NCBI GenBank assembly: GCA_015494035.1
Contig: WGBZ01000229.1
Span: 1 to 11,038, forward strand
DNA length: 11,038 bases
Source of the DNA: Lysobacterales bacterium
GTDB taxonomy: Bacteria > Pseudomonadota > Gammaproteobacteria > Xanthomonadales > Marinicellaceae
Reading direction: 5' to 3'
The notes below the pieces were generated by a model, which was not told the DNA's origin, did not search any database, and worked only from the letters and a program-made list of their open reading frames with translations. Shown piece after piece: positions 1-6,896 of the stretch. Position numbers and translations under genes: made by a program. Within the stretch, counting starts at the first letter, position 1. The number at the start of each line of letters is the position of its first letter.

Positions 1-117
1 CACGCAATAGCACGCTATTGTGAAGGTTTGCTACGTAGAAATGGGCGATTTTGCGCCGCAAGATGCCGTGTCACGATTCGATCAGAGCTTCCCTAACGTT
101 CCGGCGTTAGTACCAGA
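1..117. other. Gene-free left edge with small inverted repeats
   Basis: I cannot support a gene here. The forward frame starting at base 1 is open to a TAA at 94-96, but it is rich in rare-looking codons (ATA, AGA, CGA, CTA) and resembles no family I recognise. Two inverted repeats are visible: CAATAGC (5-11) with GCTATTG (14-20), extendable outward to 3-22 with one G-T wobble, and CTAACG (93-98) with CGTTAG (105-110). The stretch may be the tail of an upstream transcript whose gene lies outside the window, because the terminator at 118-154 also works in the forward direction. Confidence 0.4.
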
Positions 118-154
118 CACAAAAAACCCCGGATTTTCGCCGGGGTTTTTTGTG
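118..154. terminator. Bidirectional rho-independent terminator
   Basis: A perfect 15-bp stem, CACAAAAAACCCCGG (118-132) with CCGGGGTTTTTTGTG (140-154), surrounds a 7-base loop. The GC-rich core is flanked by A6 on one side and T6 on the other, so an RNA from either strand forms a hairpin followed by a U-run. On the minus strand it lies about 25 bp past the stop of the DUF2892 gene and should end that transcript. On the plus strand it would end whatever enters from the left. Confidence 0.93.
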
Positions 155-178
155 CACAGGTTTTTCATTACGCCTGGG

Positions 179-379
179 CTACTGGCATTCACCATCCTTC
201 ATGGAACAGGTCTTTATCCCCAGCAGGCTGTACAAGGGGCACCAGCCCATCAGCGCGGTTGCCAGTGGCACGATACCGATGGCACCTAGCCAGTTCTTTT
301 CGATGATGCCCCAGGCAATCAGGGCAAGGCCGATCAAAATACGTAAAACCTTATCGATGCTTCCAACGTTTTTCTTCAT
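179..379 (-). CDS. DUF2892 / YgaP-type small inner-membrane protein
   Basis: This is a 66-residue protein with two hydrophobic helices, roughly residues 11-28 and 31-46, followed by the GWCPLYSLLGIKTC signature (45-58) typical of DUF2892 proteins. Cysteines are at 47, 58 and 65. In E. coli YgaP a related membrane domain is fused to a rhodanese; here only the membrane part is present, which is common for stand-alone members. No enzymatic function is established for such stand-alone proteins. The start is supported by an AGGAGAG ribosome site (minus strand, 391-385) five bases upstream. The gene lies downstream of a same-strand Crp/Fnr regulator, 134 bp away, with a CRP-type palindrome between them, suggesting it is that regulator's target. 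A role in redox or sulfur chemistry is inferred from the Cys pair and family context only. Confidence 0.88.
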   Translation of the reverse strand: MKKNVGSIDKVLRILIGLALIAWGIIEKNWLGAIGIVPLATALMGWCPLYSLLGIKTCSMKDGECQ

Positions 380-406
380 GTTTACTCTCCTGTTGTTGAC
401 GGAGAA

Positions 407-412
407 AGAATA
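407..412 (-). promoter_or_regulatory. Candidate -10 element of the DUF2892 gene
   Basis: Read on the minus strand this is TATTCT, four of six matches to TATAAT. The implied transcription start near 400 places the palindrome centred at 441.5 about 41 to 42 bases upstream, the spacing of class II CRP/FNR-activated promoters. There is no good -35 hexamer, as expected where an activator overlaps that position. Confidence 0.45.
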
Positions 413-433
413 CCTTCGCCCACCCTGCCAGTC

Positions 434-449
434 TGTGACTCAAGTCACA
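434..449. promoter_or_regulatory. CRP/FNR-type operator palindrome
   Basis: TGTGACTCAAGTCACA is a perfect inverted repeat, TGTGAC with GTCACA around a 4-bp spacer. It matches the TGTGA-N6-TCACA pattern bound by CRP-family dimers. It lies between the Crp/Fnr regulator gene and the DUF2892 gene, upstream of the latter. The regulator's recognition helix carries Arg180, Glu181 and Arg185 in the spacing CRP uses to read GTGA half sites, so that regulator is the most economical candidate to bind here. Binding is inferred; a distant CRP homologue could use the site instead. Confidence 0.7.
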
Positions 450-482
450 CAGGAGCTTCTTTTCAGTGTCGCGCTATTATTG

Positions 483-517
483 TTAACCTGGCACCAATAT
501 AGGTGATGCCAGGTTAA
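483..517. repeat. Strong hairpin at the 3' end of the Crp/Fnr gene
   Basis: An 11-bp perfect inverted repeat, TTAACCTGGCA (483-493) with TGCCAGGTTAA (507-517), overlaps the stop codon of the minus-strand regulator (514-516). An inner CACC/GGTG pairing (492-495 with 502-505) gives an alternative fold. No U-tract follows on either strand, so it is not a classical intrinsic terminator. It may stabilise or partly stop the regulator transcript before the DUF2892 gene. Confidence 0.6.
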
Positions 518-1140
518 TAGCTCAGCAACACCACCCGCCCACGCTGCAATCGCAGCTTGCCGGCCCTTTCCATTTTTTTCAGCAGGCGTGACACCACTTC
601 ACGCGACGTGCCAAGTTCATCGGCAATCTGTTGATGGGTGCGGGCCACAATGGCACAACTGACACCCGAATCATGGGTTTCTGAGGTGACTTCGGCATTG
701 GCCTGCAACCAGTCCCACAACCGCTCGGGCAGACTTTTGAATACCACCGAATCCACCAGATCAATCAGGTGCGCCAACCGTTGGCTGAGGGTTTCAAACA
801 TAAATGAGCGCCAGTGCTCATTTTCGCGCGTCCACTGCCGCACACGCGGAGCTGGCACCAAAAAAGCCATCACTTGGGTCAGGCAGACCGCCTGGGCGGG
901 AAAAGGTTGGCGGTTCAGAATGCAACCGCTACTGAGTACACAGGATTGACCTCGATCAATATGGTAAAGGGTAATCATGCGCCCATCCAGAGCCGGCCTT
1001 TGCACGGCAATCTGGCCCTGCTCCACCACCACCAGATTTTCACAGGCTTGCCCAGTATAAAGGACGATTTGTCCAGCAGGCCAGTGCACCTGCTTGACTT
1101 CCGGACAATTACTCAGCCAATGGATTATTGATTCTTGCAT
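514..1140 (-). CDS. Crp/Fnr-family transcriptional regulator
   Basis: This 208-residue protein has a cyclic-nucleotide-binding-like beta-barrel at about 15-100, a long dimerisation helix at about 100-135, and a Crp-type winged helix at about 140-208. The helix-turn-helix spans about 168-190, with the recognition helix containing SREVVSRLL; Arg180, Glu181 and Arg185 match the DNA-reading residues of CRP. The ligand pocket is unlike CRP: the stretch equivalent to its GEL and RSA cAMP contacts reads GQS and PAQ, so cAMP is unlikely. The FNR N-terminal iron-sulfur cysteine cluster is also missing, but six cysteines are present (12, 33, 67, 73, 86, 162), with Cys67 and Cys73 in a GQSCVLSSGC segment. 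This suggests a redox or small-molecule sensor, which is inference. GGAG (minus strand, 1154-1151) precedes the start. It is divergent from pstS and probably acts on the palindrome upstream of the DUF2892 gene. Confidence 0.9.
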   Translation of the reverse strand: MQESIIHWLSNCPEVKQVHWPAGQIVLYTGQACENLVVVEQGQIAVQRPALDGRMITLYHIDRGQSCVLSSGCILNRQPFPAQAVCLTQVMAFLVPAPRVRQWTRENEHWRSFMFETLSQRLAHLIDLVDSVVFKSLPERLWDWLQANAEVTSETHDSGVSCAIVARTHQQIADELGTSREVVSRLLKKMERAGKLRLQRGRVVLLSY

Positions 1141-1160
1141 ACCACGCGCACTCCATCACC

Positions 1161-1178
1161 CTGTCATAAGCCTGTCAT
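1161..1178 (+). promoter_or_regulatory. Pho box (PhoB site) of pstS
   Basis: CTGTCATAAGCCTGTCAT has two CTGTCAT half sites in direct orientation, 11 bp apart, nearly identical to the E. coli PhoB consensus CTGTCATAWAWCTGTCAY. The only deviations are in the AT-rich middle. The downstream half takes the place of a -35 element, with a -10-like hexamer 10 bp further on. The box starts 21 bp from the start codon of the divergent Crp/Fnr gene, so PhoB binding could also affect that gene. Confidence 0.95.
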
Positions 1179-1188
1179 ATTCATCACC

Positions 1189-1194
1189 TACATT
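1189..1194 (+). promoter_or_regulatory. pstS: -10 element of the pstS promoter
   Basis: TACATT matches TATAAT at four of six positions and begins exactly 10 bp after the Pho box, the standard geometry of PhoB-activated sigma-70 promoters. The predicted start is near 1201, leaving a leader of about 27 bases. Confidence 0.65.
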
Positions 1195-1214
1195 AGCGGC
1201 CAACACCAACCAGC

Positions 1215-1220
1215 AGAGGA
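1215..1220 (+). promoter_or_regulatory. pstS: Ribosome binding site that fixes the pstS start
   Basis: AGAGGA ends 7 bases before the ATG at 1228. This, together with the signal peptide that begins there, selects 1228 over the in-frame ATG at 1135, which would precede both the Pho box and the promoter. Confidence 0.8.
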
Positions 1221-1227
1221 AAATGCC

Positions 1228-2340
1228 ATGAATAAAAACCTTTTTTATCGTTCTGTGCTTGCCACCGCGCTACTCATTGGCTTGGCGCCGCTGGGTTCCA
1301 GCCAGGCGGCATCACGCAACCACATCGACATTGTGGGTTCCTCCACAGTTTACCCCTTTGCCACTGTGGTGGCTGAAACATTCCACAATAAAACCGGCAT
1401 GCGCACTCCTAAAGTTGAATCCACAGGTTCAGGCGGTGGCTTGAAACTGTTTTGCGCCGGGGCGGGCATCAATACCCCGGACATCACCAACGCGTCCCGA
1501 CGCATCAAGAAAAGCGAATATGACCGCTGTCAGGCTAATGCTGTCAAGGGTATTATTGAAGTGCCTATCGGTTTTGACGGCATCGCCATCGCCAATGCCA
1601 AATCCGGCCCGGAGTTTGATCTCAGCAAACGGGATATTTATCTGGCATTGGCAAAACAAGTGCCCGGCAAGACGCCTGGTCAGTTAATTGACAATCCCTA
1701 TACCCGCTGGAACCAGATCAACCCGGCTTTGCCCAACGAGAAAATCGAGGTACTGGGCCCGCCACCCACCTCGGGCACCCGGGATGCTTTTGCGGAACTG
1801 GCGCTGGAAGGTGGCTGCAAGACCTTCAACTGGATCAGGAATTTGAAAACGGCCTCCAAGGCCGCAAAAAAATCCGGTGATCCGGCCAAAGCAAAAGCAT
1901 TGAAAGCCAGGTATAAAAACATCTGTCACGCCATTCGTGAAGACGGCGCATACATCGAAGCCGGCGAAAACGACAACCTGATTGTGGAAAAACTGGGCAA
2001 AAACCCACATGCACTGGGCGTGTTTGGCTTCAGTTTTCTGGATCAGAACGCAGACAAGGTCAAAGGCGCGAAGGTCGAGGGTGTTCCGGTAACCTTTGAA
2101 AACATTGCCGATGGCAGTTACCCCATTTCCCGGCCACTGTTTTTCTATGTCAAAAAAGCCCACCTGGGCAAAATACCCGGCCTGGAAGGCTATATAAAGG
2201 AATTCACCAGCGAGGACGCCTGGGGTGATGAAGGCTATCTGACCGATAAAGGACTGATTCCCTTGCCTGAAGCACAACGCCAGGTGGTGGCCAGACAGGC
2301 CCGGGAAGCCGTTCCCATGAGCGCCCCTCCTGCTGACTAA
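1228..2340 (+). CDS. pstS: Phosphate-binding periplasmic protein PstS
   Basis: This 370-residue protein captures inorganic phosphate in the periplasm and passes it to PstCAB. Residues 1-27 form a Sec signal peptide (MNKN, a hydrophobic core, then SQA before the mature ASRNHIDIVG). Phosphate-site motifs of the PstS family follow: GSSTVYPF (37-44), TGSGGG (66-71), ITNASRRI (86-93) and TSGTRD (181-186). Length is in the normal range, with a Lys/Ala-rich helical insert at about 200-230. There is no lipobox, so it should be soluble. It is first in the pst-pho cluster, directly behind a Pho box, and is separated from pstC by 208 bp with a hairpin that may keep its transcript more abundant than the downstream part. 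I am very sure of the family; the specific high-affinity role rests on the complete pst operon that follows. Confidence 0.97.
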   Translation: MNKNLFYRSVLATALLIGLAPLGSSQAASRNHIDIVGSSTVYPFATVVAETFHNKTGMRTPKVESTGSGGGLKLFCAGAGINTPDITNASRRIKKSEYDRCQANAVKGIIEVPIGFDGIAIANAKSGPEFDLSKRDIYLALAKQVPGKTPGQLIDNPYTRWNQINPALPNEKIEVLGPPPTSGTRDAFAELALEGGCKTFNWIRNLKTASKAAKKSGDPAKAKALKARYKNICHAIREDGAYIEAGENDNLIVEKLGKNPHALGVFGFSFLDQNADKVKGAKVEGVPVTFENIADGSYPISRPLFFYVKKAHLGKIPGLEGYIKEFTSEDAWGDEGYLTDKGLIPLPEAQRQVVARQAREAVPMSAPPAD

Positions 2341-2350
2341 ACAGGCAGCA

Positions 2351-2373
2351 CTTGCATACTGCGCTTGCATACT
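2351..2373 (+). repeat. 10-bp direct repeat downstream of pstS
   Basis: CTTGCATACT occurs at 2351-2360 and again at 2364-2373, separated by GCG, immediately before the pstS-pstC hairpin. No function is known to me. It could be a short duplication or part of a larger structured intergenic element. Confidence 0.75.
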
Positions 2374-2375
2374 AA

Positions 2376-2405
2376 AGGTGGCTTGTGCTAAAGCACAAGT
2401 CACCT
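2376..2405 (+). terminator. pstS-pstC intergenic hairpin, probable partial terminator or RNA stabiliser
   Basis: AGGTGGCTTGTGCT (2376-2389) pairs with AGCACAAGTCACCT (2392-2405), a 14-bp complementarity with a single G-U pair and a very short loop. The bases after it (GCCTTTGTTTATC) are only moderately T-rich, so termination would be leaky. This suits a position inside an operon where the binding protein is needed in excess over the permeases. Leakiness and stabilisation are inferred; the structure is visible directly. Confidence 0.7.
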
Positions 2406-2480
2406 GCCTTTGTTTATCAAGCAAGCTATCAATGCGACAACTCTGTTGTACCTCATTAAGGCAGCAACTGAGTACCTTGT

Positions 2481-2499
2481 GCAAGCTTGCTTCGCAAGC
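2481..2499 (+). repeat. GCAAGC/GCTTGC inverted repeats before pstC
   Basis: GCAAGCTTGC (2481-2490) is a perfect 10-bp palindrome. Its second half, GCTTGC (2485-2490), also pairs with GCAAGC (2494-2499) across a TTC loop. It is part of the 208-bp gap between pstS and pstC, where I see no coding sequence and no Pho box. A role as operator or RNA structure is possible but unsupported. Confidence 0.5.
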
Positions 2500-2548
2500 A
2501 GATTATTTCAACAAGAGCACCCTGTGTGATTAACCTTATAGGCACTCA

Positions 2549-3955
2549 ATGAACGTGACTTCTCTCCTGTTGGTATTGGTAAGCATAGCATTGCTGGGCT
2601 ATTTTGGCGGCTACCGCAAGGCTCGGGCTTTGAGCAGCTCGGCCAAAACCCATTCCCGACCACAATACCATGGGTATCTGGTGGCCCTATGGGCCTTGTT
2701 GCCCGCCTTGGCTGTGCTCATGGCCTGGACAATGAGTCAGGAGGCCATAATAACTCGGCTGGTCATGTCCGAGCTGCCAGCCACGGCCCAGCACCAGTCT
2801 GCGGCTGAAAGAAGCCTGTTCATCAACCAGTTCAAAAACCTGGCACAAGCCAAAAAATCCGCTGTTGACGAAAGTGGTGTGTCCCTGCCTAATGAAGAAG
2901 ACGACCCACTCACAAACCAGGCTGCCAACCGTTATCTTCACTGGCAGGAACGCAGCCAGGTGGCTCGCACATTGGCCGTAATCACACTGGCGGCACTGGC
3001 AATATGGTTAACACTCAGACGTTTGCGCGCTTCCTTCCAGGCACGAAACCGAGTGGAAAAAATCATCCAGTTCATCATGATGTTATCTGCTTCCATCGCC
3101 ATTTTAACGACGGTCGGCATTGTGTTTTCGGTCTTGTTTGAAGCCTTGCAGTTCTTTCGCCACGTACCCATCACCGAGTTCCTTTTCGGCACCCACTGGA
3201 ACCCCCAAACTGCTATACGTGCCGACCAGGTGGGCGGCTCAGGCAGTTTTGGCGCCATTCCACTGTTCACTGGCACCTTGCTCATTTCACTCATTGCCTT
3301 GAGCGTGGCGGTTCCACTGGGCTTGTTTTCAGCCATTTACCTGGCAGAATACGCATCCCCGCGTGTGCGCGCCATTGCCAAGCCGGTTATGGAAATGCTG
3401 GCCGGCATTCCCACGGTGGTTTATGGTTTTTTTGCTGCCTTGACCGTGGCGCCGCTCATTCGGCAGACCGCCGAAAGCCTCGGCCTTTCTGCCTCCTCGG
3501 AAAGTACACTGGCTGCGGGATTGGTGATGGGCATCATGATCATCCCCTTTGTTTCCTCCCTGTCAGATGATGTGATTTCTGCGGTGCCTCAAATACTACG
3601 CGACGGCTCATACGCCATGGGGGCCACCAAAAGTGAAACCATCAAGCAAGTGATCATACCCGCCGCCTTGCCAGGTATTGTCGGGGGCGTGTTGCTGGCT
3701 GCCTCCCGGGCCATTGGAGAAACCATGATTGTGGTCATGGCCGCAGGCCTGGCAGCCAACCTGACGGCCAATCCGCTGGATTCAGTCACTACCGTAACCA
3801 CCCAGATTGTGACACTGCTGACCGGCGATCAGGAGTTTGACAGTCCCAAGACCCTAGCGGCATTTGCTCTTGGGCTGGGCTTGTTTGTGGTGACACTGGG
3901 CTTGAACATCATTTCCCTCTATGTGGTCCGCAAATACCGGGAACAATACGAGTAA
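2549..3955 (+). CDS. pstC: Phosphate ABC transporter permease PstC
   Basis: This 468-residue inner-membrane subunit forms the phosphate channel with PstA. It is about 150 residues longer than E. coli PstC. The extra N-terminal part has hydrophobic segments at 3-20, 44-62 and 141-157 with a polar stretch (63-140) between, resembling the PstC N-terminal region once named DUF3708. The permease core follows, with membrane segments near 172-199, 237-265, 280-302, 321-338, 373-402 and 436-460. The EAA-type coupling loop that contacts PstB is at about 341-372 and includes RDGSYAMGATK (351-361). The start is preceded by only a weak AGG (2540-2542). Four bases separate it from pstA, so the two are probably translated together. 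Confidence 0.95.
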   Translation: MNVTSLLLVLVSIALLGYFGGYRKARALSSSAKTHSRPQYHGYLVALWALLPALAVLMAWTMSQEAIITRLVMSELPATAQHQSAAERSLFINQFKNLAQAKKSAVDESGVSLPNEEDDPLTNQAANRYLHWQERSQVARTLAVITLAALAIWLTLRRLRASFQARNRVEKIIQFIMMLSASIAILTTVGIVFSVLFEALQFFRHVPITEFLFGTHWNPQTAIRADQVGGSGSFGAIPLFTGTLLISLIALSVAVPLGLFSAIYLAEYASPRVRAIAKPVMEMLAGIPTVVYGFFAALTVAPLIRQTAESLGLSASSESTLAAGLVMGIMIIPFVSSLSDDVISAVPQILRDGSYAMGATKSETIKQVIIPAALPGIVGGVLLAASRAIGETMIVVMAAGLAANLTANPLDSVTTVTTQIVTLLTGDQEFDSPKTLAAFALGLGLFVVTLGLNIISLYVVRKYREQYE

Positions 3956-3959
3956 GACT

Positions 3960-5237
3960 ATGAATCACACAGAAAAAATTCAGCACAGCCTCAAGAAACG
4001 CCATGCGCGGGAAAAACGCTTCCGTTTATATGGTCTTCTGTCGGTCAGTATCAGCATTCTTTTCCTGCTCAGCCTCCTTGGTGATATTGGTTTCAAAGGC
4101 ATGCCAGCTTTCTGGCAAACCAAAGTCAAACTGGACATTCACCTGGATCCCGAGCGACTGGGACTGGGGCCAAATCCGGATCAGGACGATCTGTTTCAGG
4201 CCAATTACCAGCGTTTGATTGCCGACACCCTGACGCGCATGTTCCCGGATGCCAAAACGCGTCAGCAGCGACGCGCCTTGAAAAACCTGGTGAGCAAATC
4301 CGCCGCTTATGAACTACGGGATGCTGTCATAGCCAATCCGCAACTGTTGGGACAAACACGGCCTTTCTGGTTTCTGGCCAAAGACGATGTCGATGTTTAC
4401 ATGAAAGGCAGAATTGATCGTAACTTGCCGGAAAGCCAAAGACGCATCAAGGACTATCAACTGGCCTGGATTGACACCCTGAAATCCCAGGGGCGTCTCA
4501 AACAGGGTTTCAATACCACGTTCTTCACCAACAGCGACTCACGCGAGCCGGAACAGGCCGGCATACGCGGAGCCTTTACGGGTTCCATGCTGACCATGCT
4601 GGTGACCTTGTCACTGGCCTTCCCCATCGGTGTGCTGGCCGCATTGTATCTGGAAGAATTCGCGCCGCAAAACAACCGCTGGGTTGACCTGATCGAAATC
4701 AATATCAACAACCTGGCAGCGGTACCCTCCATTGTTTTCGGTCTGCTGGGACTGGCGGTGTTCATTGGCTTCTTTGGTGTGCCTCGCTCCGCGCCACTGG
4801 CCGGTGGCCTGGTGCTCACCCTGATGACACTGCCCACCATTATCATTACCAGCCGGGCTGCCATTAAAGCCGTGCCGAACTCCATTCGCGAGGCTGCGCT
4901 GGCTTTGGGCGCCTCCAAAACCCAGGTGGCCTTTGGTCACGTGTTGCCGTTGTCTTTACCGGGCATCCTCACGGGCACCATTATCGGCATGGCGCAAGCC
5001 CTGGGTGAAACCGCGCCCTTGTTACTTATTGGCATGGTGGCCTTTGTGGCTGATGTGCCGCACAGCATTTTCGACCCGTCCACGGCCTTGCCGGTGCAAA
5101 TCTATTTGTGGGCTGACAGCCCCGAACGCGCCTTTGTGGAACGCACCTCCGCAGCGATTATTGTATTATTGCTGTTTCTGATGGCCATGAACGCACTGGC
5201 AGTGTTTATGCGTAAAAAATTCGAAAACAAATGGTGA
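3960..5237 (+). CDS. pstA: Phosphate ABC transporter permease PstA
   Basis: This 425-residue inner-membrane partner of PstC has a first membrane segment at about 23-41, then a long polar, probably periplasmic domain (about 45-200) like the DUF3333 region found in many proteobacterial PstA proteins. The permease core has segments near 205-232, 250-272, 278-298, 332-364 and 396-417. The EAA loop is at about 301-330 and contains [11 protein letters not shown] (310-320), the contact for the ATPase. I chose ATG 3960, four bases after the pstC stop; an in-frame ATG at 3921 lies inside pstC and would add only 13 polar residues. The gap to pstB is also four bases. Confidence 0.95.
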   Translation: MNHTEKIQHSLKKRHAREKRFRLYGLLSVSISILFLLSLLGDIGFKGMPAFWQTKVKLDIHLDPERLGLGPNPDQDDLFQANYQRLIADTLTRMFPDAKTRQQRRALKNLVSKSAAYELRDAVIANPQLLGQTRPFWFLAKDDVDVYMKGRIDRNLPESQRRIKDYQLAWIDTLKSQGRLKQGFNTTFFTNSDSREPEQAGIRGAFTGSMLTMLVTLSLAFPIGVLAALYLEEFAPQNNRWVDLIEININNLAAVPSIVFGLLGLAVFIGFFGVPRSAPLAGGLVLTLMTLPTIIITSRAAIKAVPNSIREAALALGASKTQVAFGHVLPLSLPGILTGTIIGMAQALGETAPLLLIGMVAFVADVPHSIFDPSTALPVQIYLWADSPERAFVERTSAAIIVLLLFLMAMNALAVFMRKKFENKW

Positions 5238-5241
5238 TCGC

Positions 5242-6135
5242 ATGACTCTGGACAAAACGGCTTTGGTCGTCGATAACAACAACAACAGCACCGAAGTTAA
5301 TCTGACGGGCTCCGCCAGCGACACGGCCGATATGCTCGACATGACCATCGGTGAGACCGTCGGCAAGGCCCTGCTTGAAGACGCCAAGCTCAACGTCCGT
5401 CATGCCAATGTGTTTTATGGCGACAAACAGGCTATTCACGACATCAGTCTTGATATTGGCAAAAATGAAGTGCTGGCCATGATTGGCCCGTCGGGTTGTG
5501 GCAAATCCACCTTCTTACGTTGCCTTAATCGCATGAATGACACCATACCGATATGTCGGGTGGAAGGATCATTCCTGCTGGATGGGGAAGATATTTACGA
5601 CCGTCGGCAGGACCCTGTCCTGCTGCGTTCTCGCGTCGGCATGGTGTTTCAGAAGCCCAACCCTTTTCCCAAGTCCATTTACGATAATGTGGCCTATGGC
5701 GTGCGCCTGCATGGGCTGGCCAAAAACCGCGCTGAACTGGACGAAATTGTGGAAAAAAGCCTGCGCCGGGCCGGCCTGTTTAACGAAGTCAAGGATGATC
5801 TCCACAAGCCGGGTACCGGGCTTTCAGGGGGGCAGCAGCAGCGTTTGTGCATTGCGCGAACCATTGCCATAGACCCGGAGGTCATACTCATGGATGAGCC
5901 CACTTCGGCCCTTGACCCCATCGCCACCGCCCTGATCGAAGAGCTGATCACCGAACTGAGTGAAAAATACACCATTGCCATTGTTACACATTCCATGCAG
6001 CAGGCCGCACGCGTCTCCAACCGCACGGCCTATTTCCACATGGGAAAACTGGTGGAAGTCAATGACACTGACTCGGTATTCACAACACCGCAACACCCCT
6101 TGACCGAAAACTATATCACCGGCCGATTCGGCTAG
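5242..6135 (+). CDS. pstB: Phosphate ABC transporter ATPase PstB
   Basis: This 297-residue cytoplasmic ATPase powers phosphate import through PstCA. All ABC motifs are intact: Walker [10 protein letters not shown] (82-90), Q-loop Gln137 in VFQKPNPFP, signature LSGGQQQ (194-200), Walker B ILMDEP (215-220) and the switch His250. The family core begins near residue 48, so about 40-45 residues are an N-terminal extension including an Asn run (DNNNNS, 11-16). In-frame ATGs at 5332 and 5341 would give a more usual length, but GGTGA (5233-5237) and the four-base spacing to pstA favour 5242. An 8-base gap leads to phoU. Confidence 0.97.
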   Translation: MTLDKTALVVDNNNNSTEVNLTGSASDTADMLDMTIGETVGKALLEDAKLNVRHANVFYGDKQAIHDISLDIGKNEVLAMIGPSGCGKSTFLRCLNRMNDTIPICRVEGSFLLDGEDIYDRRQDPVLLRSRVGMVFQKPNPFPKSIYDNVAYGVRLHGLAKNRAELDEIVEKSLRRAGLFNEVKDDLHKPGTGLSGGQQQRLCIARTIAIDPEVILMDEPTSALDPIATALIEELITELSEKYTIAIVTHSMQQAARVSNRTAYFHMGKLVEVNDTDSVFTTPQHPLTENYITGRFG

Positions 6136-6143
6136 GAGCACAC

Positions 6144-6893
6144 ATGGAACTGGGACAGCACATTTCACAGCGTTATAACCAGGAATTGGAAAACATACGC
6201 AATCAAGTACTGAAAATGGGTGGCTTGGTGGAGCAACAATCCATCAACGCCGTCAAGGCCCTGCTCAATCACGACCCGGAACTGGCCAGGGAAGTGGCCA
6301 GCCGCGATGATGAAGTCAACAGCATGGAAGTTGCCATTGATGAAGAGTGCACCCGTGTGATTGCCAAACGTCAGCCGGCTGCCAGTGACTTGCGCCTGGT
6401 GGTAGCGGTGATCAAAACCATCACCGATCTGGAACGCATTGGCGACGAAGCGCAGAAAATTGCCCTGTATGCGCAAAAACTGTCCCTGCGTGATACCGTT
6501 AATGACATGCATTCGGAACTGGCTCATCTGAGCCGGCGAGTGCTGGACACCCTGCGCGACTCCTTGCATGCGTTTGCCCGACTGGATGCCAATCAGGCGG
6601 TGGAAACGCTGGGCCAGGACAAACACATTGACAAGGAATTCGAGAACCTTTCCCGTCTGTTAATCACTCACATGATGGAAGATCCGCGCCGCATCAAAAG
6701 CGCCCTGCGCGTCAACTGGTGCGCGCGCTCGCTGGAACGCATCGGCGACCATGCCCAGAACCTGTGCGAATACGTGATTTACCTGGTCAAGGGAAAGGAC
6801 GTGCGGCACAAATCCCTGGAACACATCCGGGCCAAACATTTTCCCATGGATGATGAGGAAACCCCTTTCGTGACACCAAAACTGGCGGATTAA
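6144..6893 (+). CDS. phoU: Phosphate signalling regulator PhoU
   Basis: This 249-residue cytoplasmic, all-helical protein is built of two similar three-helix bundles. Each half shows the family's metal-binding helix motif: DLERIGDEAQ (95-104) and SLERIGDHAQ (196-205). In known systems PhoU connects PstSCAB to PhoR, keeping PhoB inactive when phosphate is plentiful. Length is usual, with a short acidic tail (235-241). AGGAG (6134-6138), overlapping the pstB stop, sits five bases before the ATG. The stop is three bases from the phoB start, so sensor linker and response regulator are made from one message. Confidence 0.97.
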   Translation: MELGQHISQRYNQELENIRNQVLKMGGLVEQQSINAVKALLNHDPELAREVASRDDEVNSMEVAIDEECTRVIAKRQPAASDLRLVVAVIKTITDLERIGDEAQKIALYAQKLSLRDTVNDMHSELAHLSRRVLDTLRDSLHAFARLDANQAVETLGQDKHIDKEFENLSRLLITHMMEDPRRIKSALRVNWCARSLERIGDHAQNLCEYVIYLVKGKDVRHKSLEHIRAKHFPMDDEETPFVTPKLAD

Positions 6894-6896
6894 GGC

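Noticed and set aside
20..289. Forward frame of 89 codons from a GTG at 20
   Set aside because: It reads through the bidirectional terminator and into the antisense of the well-supported DUF2892 gene, has no ribosome site and resembles no family.
500..508. TAGGTGATG at 500-508 as an inverted match to CATCACCTA at 1182-1190
   Set aside because: A nine-base match over this distance is easily chance, and one copy is already explained by the hairpin at 483-517.
1135..1227. N-terminal extension of pstS from the ATG at 1135
   Set aside because: It would start upstream of the Pho box and promoter and bury the signal peptide; AGAGGA and the signal sequence fix the start at 1228.
1223..1231. Two-codon ORF ATGCCATGA overlapping the pstS start
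   Set aside because: It is only two bases from the Shine-Dalgarno sequence, too close to be used; probably chance.
1684..2484. Long reverse-strand open frame (266 codons) opposite pstS
   Set aside because: It is a shadow of pstS codon bias with no recognisable domain and no ribosome site.
4324..4345. Single CTGTCATA half site inside pstA
   Set aside because: No second half site lies 11 bp away, so it is not a Pho box.
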